The position numbers were made by a program, and so were the translations under genes. Shown here in pieces: positions 18,108 through 26,782 of a stretch of 64,000 bases of DNA. Each line of letters begins with the position of its first letter. Positions within the stretch are counted from its first letter, which is position 1. The stretch comes from Halobacillus sp. Marseille-Q1614. Lineage in GTDB: Bacteria; Bacillota; Bacilli; Bacillales; Halobacillaceae. The notes under the pieces were generated by a model that was given only the letters and a program-made list of their open reading frames with translations, did no database searches and was not told where the DNA came from. Location of the stretch: positions 620,001-684,000 of the forward strand of contig NZ_CADDWH010000001.1 of NCBI RefSeq assembly GCF_902809865.1, in the 5' to 3' direction.

Positions 18108-18662
18108 TTAATTAGTCAACGCTTCTTTAAGGTCTTGGTAAACGAAAGCGCGGAAATCTTCATTGTCTCGAAAGGCTTTTGTAATAAACTGGTACATTTC
18201 TTCCTGCTTATTTTTAAAGTCTTCATTATTTTCACTTGGAAGATGGGAGGAAGCTTCATCGAGAAATTTCTGGACCTCAGGTGCCCGCGGACCCCAGTTT
18301 AAATATTCATTTCCGTCCTGATCAATAACTATAATTTTAGGGATGGATCGTGAAGTTCCATTCGTTAAATATTGGTCCATTAATTCTAAGTTTTTATCTC
18401 TCTGCAGGAAGTGTGTATTGATCCTTGCTTTTTCTGCAAGTCTTAAGAAGATAGGAATATTAAGCATCGCATCTCCGCACCAGTCTTCTGTTAAGATGAT
18501 CGCTCGTAAGTTTTTACTTCTAAGCAAACCAAATAAAGGTTCATCCTCTGTCGGCACTTTAAAATGTTCATAAATATATATAAAGCTTTCTTTATTTTTG
18601 CTCATTGAATCTACATATTCCTGGGCTGTAACCCCTTTTAAAAACCAGTCGTTCAATTCCAT
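18108..18662 (-). CDS. Thioredoxin-family protein with WCGDA instead of WCxxC
   Basis: A 184-residue cytosolic protein of a thioredoxin-like family common in Bacillaceae. The active-site position reads TEDWCGDAML near residues 66-75, so only the first cysteine of the usual CxxC remains. The cis-proline segment is SRSIPKIIVID near residue 112. A monothiol or peroxiredoxin-like role is possible but not shown. The ATG at 18662 follows GAGGAGG by nine bases; the upstream start at 18728 would read through that site. Confidence 0.8.
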   Translation of the reverse strand: MELNDWFLKGVTAQEYVDSMSKNKESFIYIYEHFKVPTEDEPLFGLLRSKNLRAIILTEDWCGDAMLNIPIFLRLAEKARINTHFLQRDKNLELMDQYLTNGTSRSIPKIIVIDQDGNEYLNWGPRAPEVQKFLDEASSHLPSENNEDFKNKQEEMYQFITKAFRDNEDFRAFVYQDLKEALTN

Positions 18663-18781
18663 AAAAGAAAACCTCCTCGTCATTACATACTCTTTTACGT
18701 ACCCTATTTGATAAAACATTAAGCACATTTTTTATTGCTTTTAAAATGGTATAATTTAGATGAACCAAGGAGGGATTACAT

Positions 18782-19840
18782 ATGGATCAAACAGAAAAGG
18801 ATTTTTTATTTGAATTATTGAGAACACCATCTCCTTCAAGCCTGGAGATGAACATTCAGAAGAAATGGATAAAAGAAATGGAACCATATGCTGATAAGAT
18901 ACAAACTGACAATGCAGGGAACGCAATTGCCGTGTTGAACCCTGATGCGAAGTTTAAAGTCCTGCTGGCAGGTCATTGTGATGAAATAGCTTTAGTCATA
19001 AACAGAATTGACGATCGAGGATTCCTTCATTTCGAAAAGATGGGCGGGATTAATCCTAAGGCTGCTGTAGGAATGAAAGTGACCGTTCTTGGGGAAAGCA
19101 AAACGCTCGATGGAGTTATTGGAGTGAATGCTCAGCACCACGGAGGACTAAAAGGTGACTTTGGCTTAGAAGACTTATTTATTGACTGTGGGTCAAATTC
19201 GAAGGAAGAAATCAGCCAGTTTGTAAGCATTGGCGATTTGGCGGTTTATAAGCGTGAACCAGAGCTGCTAATGGACCGTTTTATAACGGGTAGAGGCCTG
19301 GATAACCGTACAGGGCAGTTTATCGTCGGAGAGGTAATCAAAAGGTTATCTAAAAAAGAATTGAAAGTAGGCGTATATGCGGCAAGTACCGTTAATGAAG
19401 AAACAAACATGGGCGGTGCTTATTTTGCAGCGGCTGGTGTAGAGCCGGCAATGGCGGTTGCTTGTGACGTCACATTTGCGACAGACTATCCTGGAGTAAA
19501 TACGTACAAGTATGGTGATGTTAAGCTGGAAGGCGGGCCAGTATTAGCGAAAGGCGCCCCGATTAATAGAAAAATCAATCAGCTGCTCTTATCTAGTGCC
19601 AAGTCTCTCAACTTAGAAGTTCAGTATGAATTAACATCGCGGGCAACTGGAACGGACGCTGATCGAATGAGGCTTACCGGAAAAGGAGTTCCTGTCAGCC
19701 TTGTATCCTTGCCTTTAAGGTACATGCACTCACCGGTAGAAACAGCAAGCCTACAGGATATCGATCAGGAAATTGATCTTTTAGTCCATATGATCGAAAA
19801 TTTAACAGGAACGGAAAGTTTAAACCCGCTCGATGATTAA
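18782..19840 (+). CDS. M42 family metallopeptidase (glutamyl aminopeptidase-like)
   Basis: A 352-residue dinuclear metallo-aminopeptidase of the M42 (FrvX/YsdC/YtoP) family. Metal ligands and catalytic residues are visible in AGHCDEIALV (about 60-69), GRGLDNRTG, NEETNMGGA, CDVTFATD and RYMHSPVE. A paralogue is encoded at 62301. The substrate is probably short peptides with acidic or neutral N-termini, by family. The ATG at 18782 follows AAGGAGGG. It is divergent from the thioredoxin-fold gene and ends at a terminator. Confidence 0.9.
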   Translation: MDQTEKDFLFELLRTPSPSSLEMNIQKKWIKEMEPYADKIQTDNAGNAIAVLNPDAKFKVLLAGHCDEIALVINRIDDRGFLHFEKMGGINPKAAVGMKVTVLGESKTLDGVIGVNAQHHGGLKGDFGLEDLFIDCGSNSKEEISQFVSIGDLAVYKREPELLMDRFITGRGLDNRTGQFIVGEVIKRLSKKELKVGVYAASTVNEETNMGGAYFAAAGVEPAMAVACDVTFATDYPGVNTYKYGDVKLEGGPVLAKGAPINRKINQLLLSSAKSLNLEVQYELTSRATGTDADRMRLTGKGVPVSLVSLPLRYMHSPVETASLQDIDQEIDLLVHMIENLTGTESLNPLDD

Positions 19841-19852
19841 TGATGAACTAAG

Positions 19853-19887
19853 GAAAGTACCTGCTATGTGAGCGGGTGCTTTTTTTG
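19853..19887 (+). terminator. Intrinsic terminator after the M42 peptidase gene
   Basis: AGTACCTGCT pairs with AGCGGGTGCT, followed by T7. From 19888 to the promoter at 20021 I see nothing coding, only a possible hairpin (GGAGGTAAG near 19940 with a TTACCTCC-like segment near 20001). Confidence 0.75.
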
Positions 19888-20020
19888 CTTATTGGATCAG
19901 GGAAGGGATTTTCAGAGAGGGATGAACGCCTTCATATGGGAGGTAAGCGCCGGAAAGACGGTCTAAACGATGAAAAAATCCAAATCCAGCAGCTCTTCAG
20001 TAACCTCCAGTAAATTATAC

Positions 20021-20049
20021 TTGCGCAATTCCCGTATTATATATAGAAT
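20021..20049 (+). promoter_or_regulatory. SigA-type promoter of the FMN riboswitch/ribU
   Basis: TTGCGC (20021-20026), a 17-base spacer and TAGAAT (20044-20049), about 25 bases before the riboswitch. Confidence 0.6.
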
Positions 20050-20075
20050 TAATCTACAATCATATATCGATTCAA

Positions 20076-20214
20076 ATCTTCGGGGCAGGGTGAAATTCCC
20101 GACCGGCGGTAATAAGCGAACGCTTTAAGTCCGTGACCCGTTAAGGATATTCCTTGCGGTGGATCTGGTGCAATTCCGGGGCCGACAGTTACAGTCTGGA
20201 TGGGAGAAGATGTC
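20076..20214 (+). ncRNA. FMN riboswitch (RFN element)
   Basis: The conserved RFN blocks are present in order: ATCTTCGGGGCAGGGTG, AATTCCCGACCGGCGGT, AGTCCGTGACCC, GGTGGATCTGGTG, AATTCCGGGGCCGACAGT and TGGGAGAAGAT closing the P1 helix. FMN binding should favour the terminator at 20263 and so shut off ribU when flavin is plentiful. Confidence 0.97.
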
Positions 20215-20260
20215 GAGCAGTTAAGATAGTATTCAACTATCTTTATTTGACTATGGACAA

Positions 20261-20300
20261 TGACGCCCCTGAAGCTTTTATAGCTTTAGGGGCTTATTTT
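20261..20300 (+). terminator. Riboswitch-controlled terminator before ribU
   Basis: GCCCCTGAAGC pairs with GCTTTAGGGGC, followed by a T-rich stretch; this is the expression platform of the FMN riboswitch. Confidence 0.85.
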
Positions 20301-20364
20301 GTGCATAGAGCTCACCTTCATCTGGGATGCGAATCGATATAAAAAGATGAAGGGGGCACACAAA

Positions 20365-20955
20365 GTGTATTTTAATCAAGAATCAAAGTTATTAAAACTT
20401 GTACTAATGGCGTTGTTTGGGACTATTTCTATGCTTTTAATGTTTCTCAATTTTCCGCTTCCAATGCTGCCGCCGTATCTAAAAGTTGATTTCAGTGAGC
20501 TGCCGGCATTGATAGCTGCGCTGATGTTTACCCCGGCTGCAGGAATTGTAGTGGAAGCTCTTAAAAATCTGCTGTACCTGATTTATACAGGAGCGGCTGA
20601 TCCAGTTGGGGTTGCAGCTAACTTTTCAGCAGGAGCACTCTTTGTTGTACCTGCTGCTATGATTTATCACAAGTTTAAGAGCACGAAAAGTTTAATAGCT
20701 GGACTTGTTACAGGGGCTGCCGTTATGGCGGTTGGCATGAGTATTCTTAATTACTTCGTCATTCTTCCTGCTTACGCCTGGTTTATGGGATGGGAGACAA
20801 TGAGCGCACAGGTAAAGTGGGGCACAATTTTAGTTGGAATTCTTCCGTTTAATTTGCTTAAAGGTATTATTGCAGGATCACTGTTCATTCCTGTTTTTAT
20901 TAAATTAAAACCTTGGTTTCAACAGAAGGTGTGGCAGAGGTCATCGGCTGCCTAA
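20365..20955 (+). CDS. ribU: Riboflavin transporter RibU, ECF substrate-binding subunit
   Basis: A 196-residue integral membrane S-component that binds riboflavin and works with the shared ECF energy-coupling module encoded elsewhere. Several hydrophobic helices are visible, with the RibU segments LMFLNFPLPMLPPYLKVDFSELPALIA and GIVVEALKNLLYLI near the N-terminus. I choose the GTG at 20365, seven bases after AAGGGGG; longer in-frame starts at 20299 run back to the riboswitch terminator. Control by the upstream FMN riboswitch supports the assignment. Confidence 0.93.
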   Translation: MYFNQESKLLKLVLMALFGTISMLLMFLNFPLPMLPPYLKVDFSELPALIAALMFTPAAGIVVEALKNLLYLIYTGAADPVGVAANFSAGALFVVPAAMIYHKFKSTKSLIAGLVTGAAVMAVGMSILNYFVILPAYAWFMGWETMSAQVKWGTILVGILPFNLLKGIIAGSLFIPVFIKLKPWFQQKVWQRSSAA

Positions 20956-20956
20956 G

Positions 20957-20994
20957 AAAAGAGCTGTCCGGCTCGGCTGGACAGCTCTTTTTTG
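20957..20994. terminator. Bidirectional terminator between ribU and tspO
   Basis: AAAAGAGCTGTCC pairs with GGACAGCTCTTTT around a 9-base loop. Confidence 0.9.
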
Positions 20995-21007
20995 ATTGCC
21001 TTTTTGA

Positions 21008-21499
21008 TTAGTAAAACATCGTTTCTGCTGGATTCATTCGATAGATGGTAAAAGCTAAGAAGGTGGCGAAACTGCTCCATAAAATGTAAGGTACGAGCAA
21101 AAGACTGCAAAGCTTACTGACCTTCCACAAAAGAACGGATAACATAACAGAAGTGATCGAGACAAAAATACAGTCAATAAAAGCGAGCAGCAGGTCCTTT
21201 TGTTCAAACTGGAAAAAGCTGAACAGCTGATTGAGCAAATAATTCAGGATGAAAACTGTTATTAGAGAATTGGGCAGGCTGGAAAAGCTAATTTTCCAGA
21301 CCGCAAAAGTTATTGAAAAAGCGATAAAGGTGAAAAGAATCATCCAAATGATTCCGATCGTACCGCCAGACGGGGTCCAAGCTGGTTTATCTAACTGGTT
21401 ATACCAGTTTTCATCGATTGGAAAAAGAAAGCCTGCAAGGGAAAATGCTCCATAAATAAGAAGAAACACAGTAACAGCCTTAGGGACCTTTTTTATCAT
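21008..21499 (-). CDS. TspO/MBR family membrane protein
   Basis: A 163-residue five-helix membrane protein of the TspO/peripheral benzodiazepine receptor family, which binds porphyrins and other hydrophobic ligands. The family segment WYNQLDKPAWTPSGG followed by IGIIWMILFT is at residues 32-56. The C-terminal conserved region is LVPYILWSSFATFLAF with a Tyr-Arg-Met-Asn end. It starts six bases after the yteA stop codon, so it is probably translated from the menI-yteA-tspO transcript. Confidence 0.85.
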   Translation of the reverse strand: MIKKVPKAVTVFLLIYGAFSLAGFLFPIDENWYNQLDKPAWTPSGGTIGIIWMILFTFIAFSITFAVWKISFSSLPNSLITVFILNYLLNQLFSFFQFEQKDLLLAFIDCIFVSITSVMLSVLLWKVSKLCSLLLVPYILWSSFATFLAFTIYRMNPAETMFY

Positions 21500-21505
21500 A
21501 AGATA

Positions 21506-21877
21506 TTAAGACTGCTCTTCTGTTTCGTCTACATTGATTCGGGCAGTAGGCATAACCTCCAGTCTTTCTAGTGGAATTGGTTCTCCTGAGACCACGCTTT
21601 TGCCATAAGTCCCGTCTTCAATTCTTTGGAGAGCATCATTAATGTCAATTAATTTTTCCCTTGTCTGTTCATGTAACGTTTGTTCCTTTGCACGTTCATG
21701 CTGGAACGTTCCTAAATCGCCCGGATGGTCAGAGACGCTGGATAATTCCCCTTCATAGTCACTGGAAGAGTCCTCGTCAGCCTTCTCCTTCTGATATTTT
21801 TCTAAATCCTCTTCGGTTTCCTCTTTCATTTCTTCTAGTTTCTTCTTGAAATCTTGAATCTGCTTTTCTGATAACAT
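21506..21877 (-). CDS. YteA/DksA-TraR family protein lacking zinc-finger cysteines
   Basis: A 123-residue protein with an N-terminal, highly charged coiled coil (KKLEEMKEETEEDLEKYQ) and a C-terminal segment resembling the DksA/TraR zinc finger (DGTYGKSVVSGEPIPLERLEVMPTAR). In active zinc fingers the YGKSVVSG stretch would read YGxCxxCG; here the cysteines are replaced and the second CxxC is absent. It resembles the YteA group of Bacillus. Any regulation of RNA polymerase is speculative. It lies between the MenI-like gene and tspO. Confidence 0.8.
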   Translation of the reverse strand: MLSEKQIQDFKKKLEEMKEETEEDLEKYQKEKADEDSSSDYEGELSSVSDHPGDLGTFQHERAKEQTLHEQTREKLIDINDALQRIEDGTYGKSVVSGEPIPLERLEVMPTARINVDETEEQS

Positions 21878-21899
21878 ATTTAAAACTCCTTTCCTGTCG

Positions 21900-22295
21900 T
21901 TAGGAGTTCTTCAGGGCTACTACTCCAATCGTACACCTGGAGGCTGAGATAAGATTATCTTCTTCATCGGTAATTGCAATTTCCCAGACCATCGTTGTTT
22001 TACCTAAATGAAGCGGTGTTGCTTTACCATAAACCTTGCCTCCCCGGACGCTTTTAACATGGTTAGCATTTATTTCAATCCCAAAGACTTGTTGTTTATC
22101 ACTGTCTATATTTAAAAAAGCTCCGATGCTTGCGGCTGATTCTGCCAAAGCTGCGGAAGCACCTCCATGTAAAAAGCCCATCGGCTGATGCGTCCTTTTA
22201 TCGACAGGCATACTCAGAGTCACCTCTGAAGGAGTCGCCTTAACAACTTCCATTCCTAACGATTCCATAAGTGTATTGTTCATTGAGATTTTCAT
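21900..22295 (-). CDS. Hotdog-fold thioesterase, probable DHNA-CoA thioesterase MenI
   Basis: A 131-residue single hotdog-domain thioesterase of the PaaI/YdiI type. The motif HQPMGFLHGGASAALAESAAS at about residues 37-57 includes the catalytic acid (Glu in LAES) and the HGG turn seen in MenI/YdiI. It lies beside menA and the other men genes, so hydrolysis of 1,4-dihydroxy-2-naphthoyl-CoA is the likely role; other acyl-CoA substrates cannot be excluded. The ATG at 22295 follows AAAGGAG by seven bases. It probably heads the operon with yteA and tspO. Confidence 0.8.
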   Translation of the reverse strand: MKISMNNTLMESLGMEVVKATPSEVTLSMPVDKRTHQPMGFLHGGASAALAESAASIGAFLNIDSDKQQVFGIEINANHVKSVRGGKVYGKATPLHLGKTTMVWEIAITDEEDNLISASRCTIGVVALKNS

Positions 22296-22361
22296 GTGAT
22301 CGCTCCTTTAATAATTCCCTTATGTATACAAATCAAACCTCCCCCTTTTTCCTCGTAATGG

Positions 22362-22476
22362 GTAGGGGAGCAGCGAGACTCCTGCTTAAAAAACGGACGA
22401 TCCGAGACCCCGCAGAGTGGGTTTCTCAAGGAGGTTTGGACGATCGTCCGCTAAAAAGCGAGGTGATTCCCGCCCC
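22362..22476. repeat. Copy B of the ~120-base palindromic repeat
   Basis: This stretch between menA and the MenI-like gene shares the layout of the element at 3154: GCGAGACTCCTG, CCGAGACCCCGC, a GAGG-containing arm, then AAAAGCGAG. Inner arms CGGACGAT (about 22394) and ATCGTCCG (about 22443) pair perfectly. No open frame fits it. Confidence 0.65.
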
Positions 22477-22498
22477 ATTAGTCCCCTTTTAAGTAGTG

Positions 22499-23440
22499 CT
22501 AGAGAGGTATAATTAACTGTAGCAGCAGGGAAATACCAAGCATCAGGCCGTATATAGTGTTTGTTTGGGCAGTCGCCTTCATCGCCGGCATCATTTCTAA
22601 AGGCTGGCTTTTCCCCATAAATCCTTTAACTGCCTGGTTTGCTTTTTTCAAACTTAGCAAAGTTATGAAGGACCAGACAGGCAGGCTGCCAATCAAGATA
22701 TAGATTATTGTAAGAATGTAGGCTACTGCAAAAATAATAGTGAGAAAACGAATAGCCCCCTGGTGGCCGAACAGGATTGCAAGTGTTCTGCGACCATTCT
22801 CTGCATCGCCGACTCGGTCGCGGATATTGTTGGCAAGCAAGATCGCCCCTATGAAGATAGCGACTGGCAGGGAAATGAGAAGCACTGTCCAGTTAAGGCT
22901 TAACGTCTGGATAAAATAACTGATGCCAATAATAATCGGACCCATAAAAAAGCCGGCAGTTACTTCGCCAAATGGAGTATAGGCGATCGGGTAAGGTCCA
23001 CCTGTATATAAGTACCCAAACAGCATGGATACCAGCCCGATAACGGCGATCCACCAGCTTGAAGAAGCACAGATGTAAAAGCCTAAAATGGCAGCAGTTA
23101 CAAGACAGCCGTTGGCTAAAAGAAGCACGGTGCGCGGGCTTATTCCATCCCTTACAATCGCCCCTCCAATTCCAACTGAATTTTCGTTATCCAGTCCTTT
23201 GACATAATCGTAATATTCATTGAACATATTAGTAGCTATTTGTATAAGTATGGATGCTAGTAACATGGCCAAGAACAGCCCAAAATGGAATGTACCATCA
23301 AGGGCAGCTAATACAGATCCTATAAAAACAGGTACAAAAGCAGCGGTCAGGGTATGAGGACGCATTAATCTCCACCATACTTGAAAACCGTCCCGTTCAT
23401 TCAAGGAAGCTTTCATATTTTGGTTAGGAACCGAGCTCAT
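22499..23440 (-). CDS. menA: 1,4-dihydroxy-2-naphthoate octaprenyltransferase-type prenyltransferase MenA
   Basis: A 313-residue polytopic UbiA-superfamily membrane enzyme that attaches the prenyl chain to DHNA, giving demethylmenaquinone. The first Asp-rich prenyl diphosphate motif is NMFNEYYDYVKGLDN (about residues 69-83) and the second is in ANNIRDRVGDAENGRRTLA (about 200-218). I choose the ATG at 23440 because AGGGAG lies nine bases upstream; the ATG at 23449 touches that site. It is divergent from menF. Confidence 0.93.
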   Translation of the reverse strand: MSSVPNQNMKASLNERDGFQVWWRLMRPHTLTAAFVPVFIGSVLAALDGTFHFGLFLAMLLASILIQIATNMFNEYYDYVKGLDNENSVGIGGAIVRDGISPRTVLLLANGCLVTAAILGFYICASSSWWIAVIGLVSMLFGYLYTGGPYPIAYTPFGEVTAGFFMGPIIIGISYFIQTLSLNWTVLLISLPVAIFIGAILLANNIRDRVGDAENGRRTLAILFGHQGAIRFLTIIFAVAYILTIIYILIGSLPVWSFITLLSLKKANQAVKGFMGKSQPLEMMPAMKATAQTNTIYGLMLGISLLLQLIIPL

Positions 23441-23543
23441 GGAGTTCATCTCCCTTGTAGTAATATAATATCAATTTAAGTTTAGGGAAAGGGTCCCCAA
23501 GTGTCAATCCTTGTAAGAATATGCTGGAAATAGTGAGGATTCC

Positions 23544-23572
23544 TTGAGTCCTGGACTGAAAGAGAATAAAAT
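23544..23572 (+). promoter_or_regulatory. SigA-type promoter of the menFDHB operon
   Basis: TTGAGT (23544-23549), 17 bases, TAAAAT (23567-23572), about 85 bases before menF. Confidence 0.6.
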
Positions 23573-23655
23573 AGAAGAGGGTCTGCTTTTTTAAAGAGAA
23601 TGATAATAGACCGATTAAATGAGAGCGTCCCTGGTTAGGGATGGGAGGAATCTTA

Positions 23656-25047
23656 ATGCTTCATGTAAAAATACCTCAGATTGATGCAATCGTAGAGGAA
23701 GCAATAAACCGGGCGGCTCTAGAGGGAGAGCCGCAAATGATAAGTTATGTAGAACAAATCGATACAGCGGACAGCATCGCTTTCTTGGACAGAGCTAAGC
23801 AGGTCTCATCGCACCGTTTATATTGGAGAAGTGCAGATGAAGAATTTGTTTTAGCTGGTGCTGGTTCTGCAAAACGTGTCTATTCCGGAGACCAACATCG
23901 ATTTAATGAAATTGAAGCGATGTGGACAGCCTTGCAGCAGAAGGCTCACGTTTACGATATGTTTAGTGAGAAGGGGACCGGTTTAGTAGCAATAGGCGGG
24001 TTCAGCTTCGATTCGAAGGAGGAAAAAGCTTTCCCGTGGGAGGCTTTCCCGGATAGTCAGATGACCATTCCCATGTATTTGCTTACTAACAAAGGGGACA
24101 GTTCCTTCTTAACAACAAACCTTTTGATTTTCAAAGAGGATCATAAACAGCAGATCCTTCATCAGATCAAGAGTGACAAGAACCATCTTCTACACGGAGA
24201 ACGTACGGAGGTCCGCCTGCCGGTATGTACAAATACAAGCGAGATTCAGCCTGAAGAATGGAAGGACAGTGTAAAAAAAGCTACAGAAGATATAAAAAAT
24301 GGCGAGCTGGAAAAAGTGGTCCTTGCTCGTGAGCTTCGTGTGGCGTTTAAAGAAGACGTTCAGCTGGCAGCCGTCATCGAGAAGCTGGCAGCTACTCAGC
24401 CAAACAGCTACATTTTTACAGTGGAAAGCGATGGTGAACATTTTATCGGCGCCACGCCTGAGCGGTTAGCGAAAGTAGATAATCAGCAGCTTGTATCCAC
24501 TTGCCTGGCGGGTACAACCCCCCGCGGCAAAAATGATGAGGAAGACAAAAAGCTGGGACAGGCCCTGCTTGATGATCCTAAAAATTGCCAGGAGCACGAA
24601 TTCGTCGTTCAAATGATCCGGCAGGCTGTGGAAGCGTGCTGTTACAATATCGATATTCCAGAGAAGCCGGTCCTTTATCCTTTGCGTAACCTTCAGCACT
24701 TATATACACCGGTTACCGCAACGCTAGAAGAGGGTTATACTTTATTGGATGTCGTCTCAAGGCTTCACCCAACACCGGCTCTCGGCGGAATGCCGCAGAA
24801 AAAATCGGTCGAATATATCCGCAATCATGAAGTGCTGAATCGCGGCTGGTATGCAGGACCGGTCGGCTGGTTTGATGGGCGCAATAATGGAGAGTTTGCC
24901 GTAGCTATTCGGTCAGCACTTATTCAAAAAGATGAAGCCTCATTATTTGCAGGGTGCGGAGTAGTAGAAGATTCTGACCCTGAAACAGAATACGATGAAA
25001 CAGGGGTTAAATTAAAACCTATGCTGTCCGTCTTAGGGGGATACTGA
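23656..25047 (+). CDS. menF: Isochorismate synthase MenF
   Basis: A 463-residue chorismate-utilising enzyme that converts chorismate to isochorismate, the first step to menaquinone. The C-terminal catalytic domain shows KVVLARE, GATPERL, the conserved CLAGTTPRGK, SRLHPTPALGGMPQ and GCGVVEDSDPETEYDET, the last providing Mg ligands. The ATG at 23656 follows GGGAGG by seven bases; the upstream in-frame ATG at 23641 lies before the ribosome binding site. Its stop overlaps the menD start by one base, so translation is coupled. Confidence 0.95.
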   Translation: MLHVKIPQIDAIVEEAINRAALEGEPQMISYVEQIDTADSIAFLDRAKQVSSHRLYWRSADEEFVLAGAGSAKRVYSGDQHRFNEIEAMWTALQQKAHVYDMFSEKGTGLVAIGGFSFDSKEEKAFPWEAFPDSQMTIPMYLLTNKGDSSFLTTNLLIFKEDHKQQILHQIKSDKNHLLHGERTEVRLPVCTNTSEIQPEEWKDSVKKATEDIKNGELEKVVLARELRVAFKEDVQLAAVIEKLAATQPNSYIFTVESDGEHFIGATPERLAKVDNQQLVSTCLAGTTPRGKNDEEDKKLGQALLDDPKNCQEHEFVVQMIRQAVEACCYNIDIPEKPVLYPLRNLQHLYTPVTATLEEGYTLLDVVSRLHPTPALGGMPQKKSVEYIRNHEVLNRGWYAGPVGWFDGRNNGEFAVAIRSALIQKDEASLFAGCGVVEDSDPETEYDETGVKLKPMLSVLGGY

Positions 25048-26777
25048 TGGAGCATGTACTAGACCTTTCGAGATATATCACACATTTTGCCGACCAGTTT
25101 GTAAGATCGGGGTTGGAGGATGCCGTCATTTCTCCGGGCTCACGTTCAACACCGTTGGCTTTGGCATTTCGTGAACATGAAGACATGAACACTTGGATTA
25201 ATTTAGATGAAAGATCTGCTGCTTTTTTTGCTCTAGGATTGGCAAAAGCGAAGCAAAAACCGGTCATTTTAGTTTGCACTTCCGGTACAGCAGCAGCCAA
25301 TTACTACCCTGCTATAGTGGAAGCATACTATAGCAGGGTTCCTTTGGTTGTTTTAACGGCAGACCGTCCACACGAGCTTCGGGACGTAGGAGCCTCGCAG
25401 GCTATTGAACAGCTGAACATGTATGGATCTTACGTGAAATGGTTCCATGATCTTGCGTTACCGGATCAAACCATGCTTTTTTATGCCCGTAAGCAGGCGG
25501 CGCGTGCTGTACAGGAGAGTACTTCCGGTCAGCAGGGGCCCGTTCATATCAATGTTCCGCTGCGTGAGCCGCTAGTCCCTGATTTTTCATTGGATGGACT
25601 TTGGAGTGAAGGTGCCCCATCACTTTCTGAACCGTTAAGTGGAGAAACAAAGTTAACAGAAGAACAAGTAAGAACCTTTAAAGAATTGCTTTTAAGCGAT
25701 CAAAAAGGATTAATCGTATGCGGACCGCAAACGGATGCTGAATTAGCAGACTCACTGACCAACTTTGCTTCTAAAGCTGGCGTTCCTGTTTTTGCCGACC
25801 CTCTCTCCCGGTTAAGGACTGGGAAGCACGATAAACGAAATATCATTGAAAATTATGACGCCTTATTAAAAGGTGAGGAGATTAAGCATCAATTGCGTCC
25901 TGATTACATTATTCGTTTTGGGGCGATGCCTGTTTCTAAAGCTTATTTAAAATGGATTCAGCTGCATTCTTCTTCGATCAGCCATTATGTAGTGGATGAG
26001 CACAGCAGTTACCGCGAACCCGCTGGAGTATCGACTCAGTTCATCTGGTCCAATCCCCGTGTTTTTAGTGTTCAATTAGCAGGTAAGCTTGAAGAGGGCA
26101 GCAAGGAAAATGATTGGCTGAATACATGGCAGGAATTAAACATCCTCGCCAAAGAAGAGATGCTCCGAGAACCGTCAGAAGAGCTGAATGAAGGACACGC
26201 TGTAGTTTATTTGTCGGAAGCCATACCGGATGAATCGATTTTATTTATCGGCAACAGCATGCCGATTCGTGATGTAGACAGCTTTTTCATGTCTACTCCA
26301 AAGTCGGTCGAGCTGATGGCTAACCGCGGGGCTAATGGCATTGACGGCGTCGTTTCTTCGGCGATTGGAGCTGCTGCCAGCGGGAAGCCGGCGACATTAT
26401 TAATAGGCGACGTTTCTTTTTTTCATGATATAAATGGATTGTTAGCTGCTAAACAACAGGACATTGACCTTACAATAGTAGTGATTAACAACGATGGCGG
26501 GGGAATCTTCTCCTATCTTCCAAAAGTAGGGGAGAGCGAACACTTTGAAGAGCTTTTTGGCACTCCGCTTGGTATTGATTTTAAACGGATAGTGGAAACC
26601 TACGGCGGAAATTTTCAAAGAGTAGCTAGCTGGGAAGATTATAAGAAAGCCTTATCCATCAGCTATAAAGAAAAAGGGCTTCAAGTGATTGAAGTTGTGA
26701 CAAGCCGAACGACCCATGTAGAGTTTCATAAAGATCGCTGGAGAAATATCGAAGAGGCTGTTCGTTTAAGAAGGTGA
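25047..26777 (+). CDS. menD: SEPHCHC synthase MenD
   Basis: A 576-residue thiamine diphosphate enzyme that condenses isochorismate with 2-oxoglutarate. The N-terminal SPGSRSTPLALAF is diagnostic, the ThDP-activating Glu region follows near residue 55, and the ThDP-binding GDVSFFHDINGLL...VVINNDGGGIFSYLP is near residues 455-490. Length matches B. subtilis MenD (580). Its ATG overlaps the menF stop and its end overlaps the region upstream of menH, indicating a tightly packed operon. Confidence 0.97.
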   Translation: MEHVLDLSRYITHFADQFVRSGLEDAVISPGSRSTPLALAFREHEDMNTWINLDERSAAFFALGLAKAKQKPVILVCTSGTAAANYYPAIVEAYYSRVPLVVLTADRPHELRDVGASQAIEQLNMYGSYVKWFHDLALPDQTMLFYARKQAARAVQESTSGQQGPVHINVPLREPLVPDFSLDGLWSEGAPSLSEPLSGETKLTEEQVRTFKELLLSDQKGLIVCGPQTDAELADSLTNFASKAGVPVFADPLSRLRTGKHDKRNIIENYDALLKGEEIKHQLRPDYIIRFGAMPVSKAYLKWIQLHSSSISHYVVDEHSSYREPAGVSTQFIWSNPRVFSVQLAGKLEEGSKENDWLNTWQELNILAKEEMLREPSEELNEGHAVVYLSEAIPDESILFIGNSMPIRDVDSFFMSTPKSVELMANRGANGIDGVVSSAIGAAASGKPATLLIGDVSFFHDINGLLAAKQQDIDLTIVVINNDGGGIFSYLPKVGESEHFEELFGTPLGIDFKRIVETYGGNFQRVASWEDYKKALSISYKEKGLQVIEVVTSRTTHVEFHKDRWRNIEEAVRLRR

Positions 26778-26782
26778 AAAAG

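Noticed and set aside
20154-20342. A 62-codon frame across the FMN riboswitch
   Set aside because: It lies within the riboswitch aptamer and its terminator, which explain the sequence fully.
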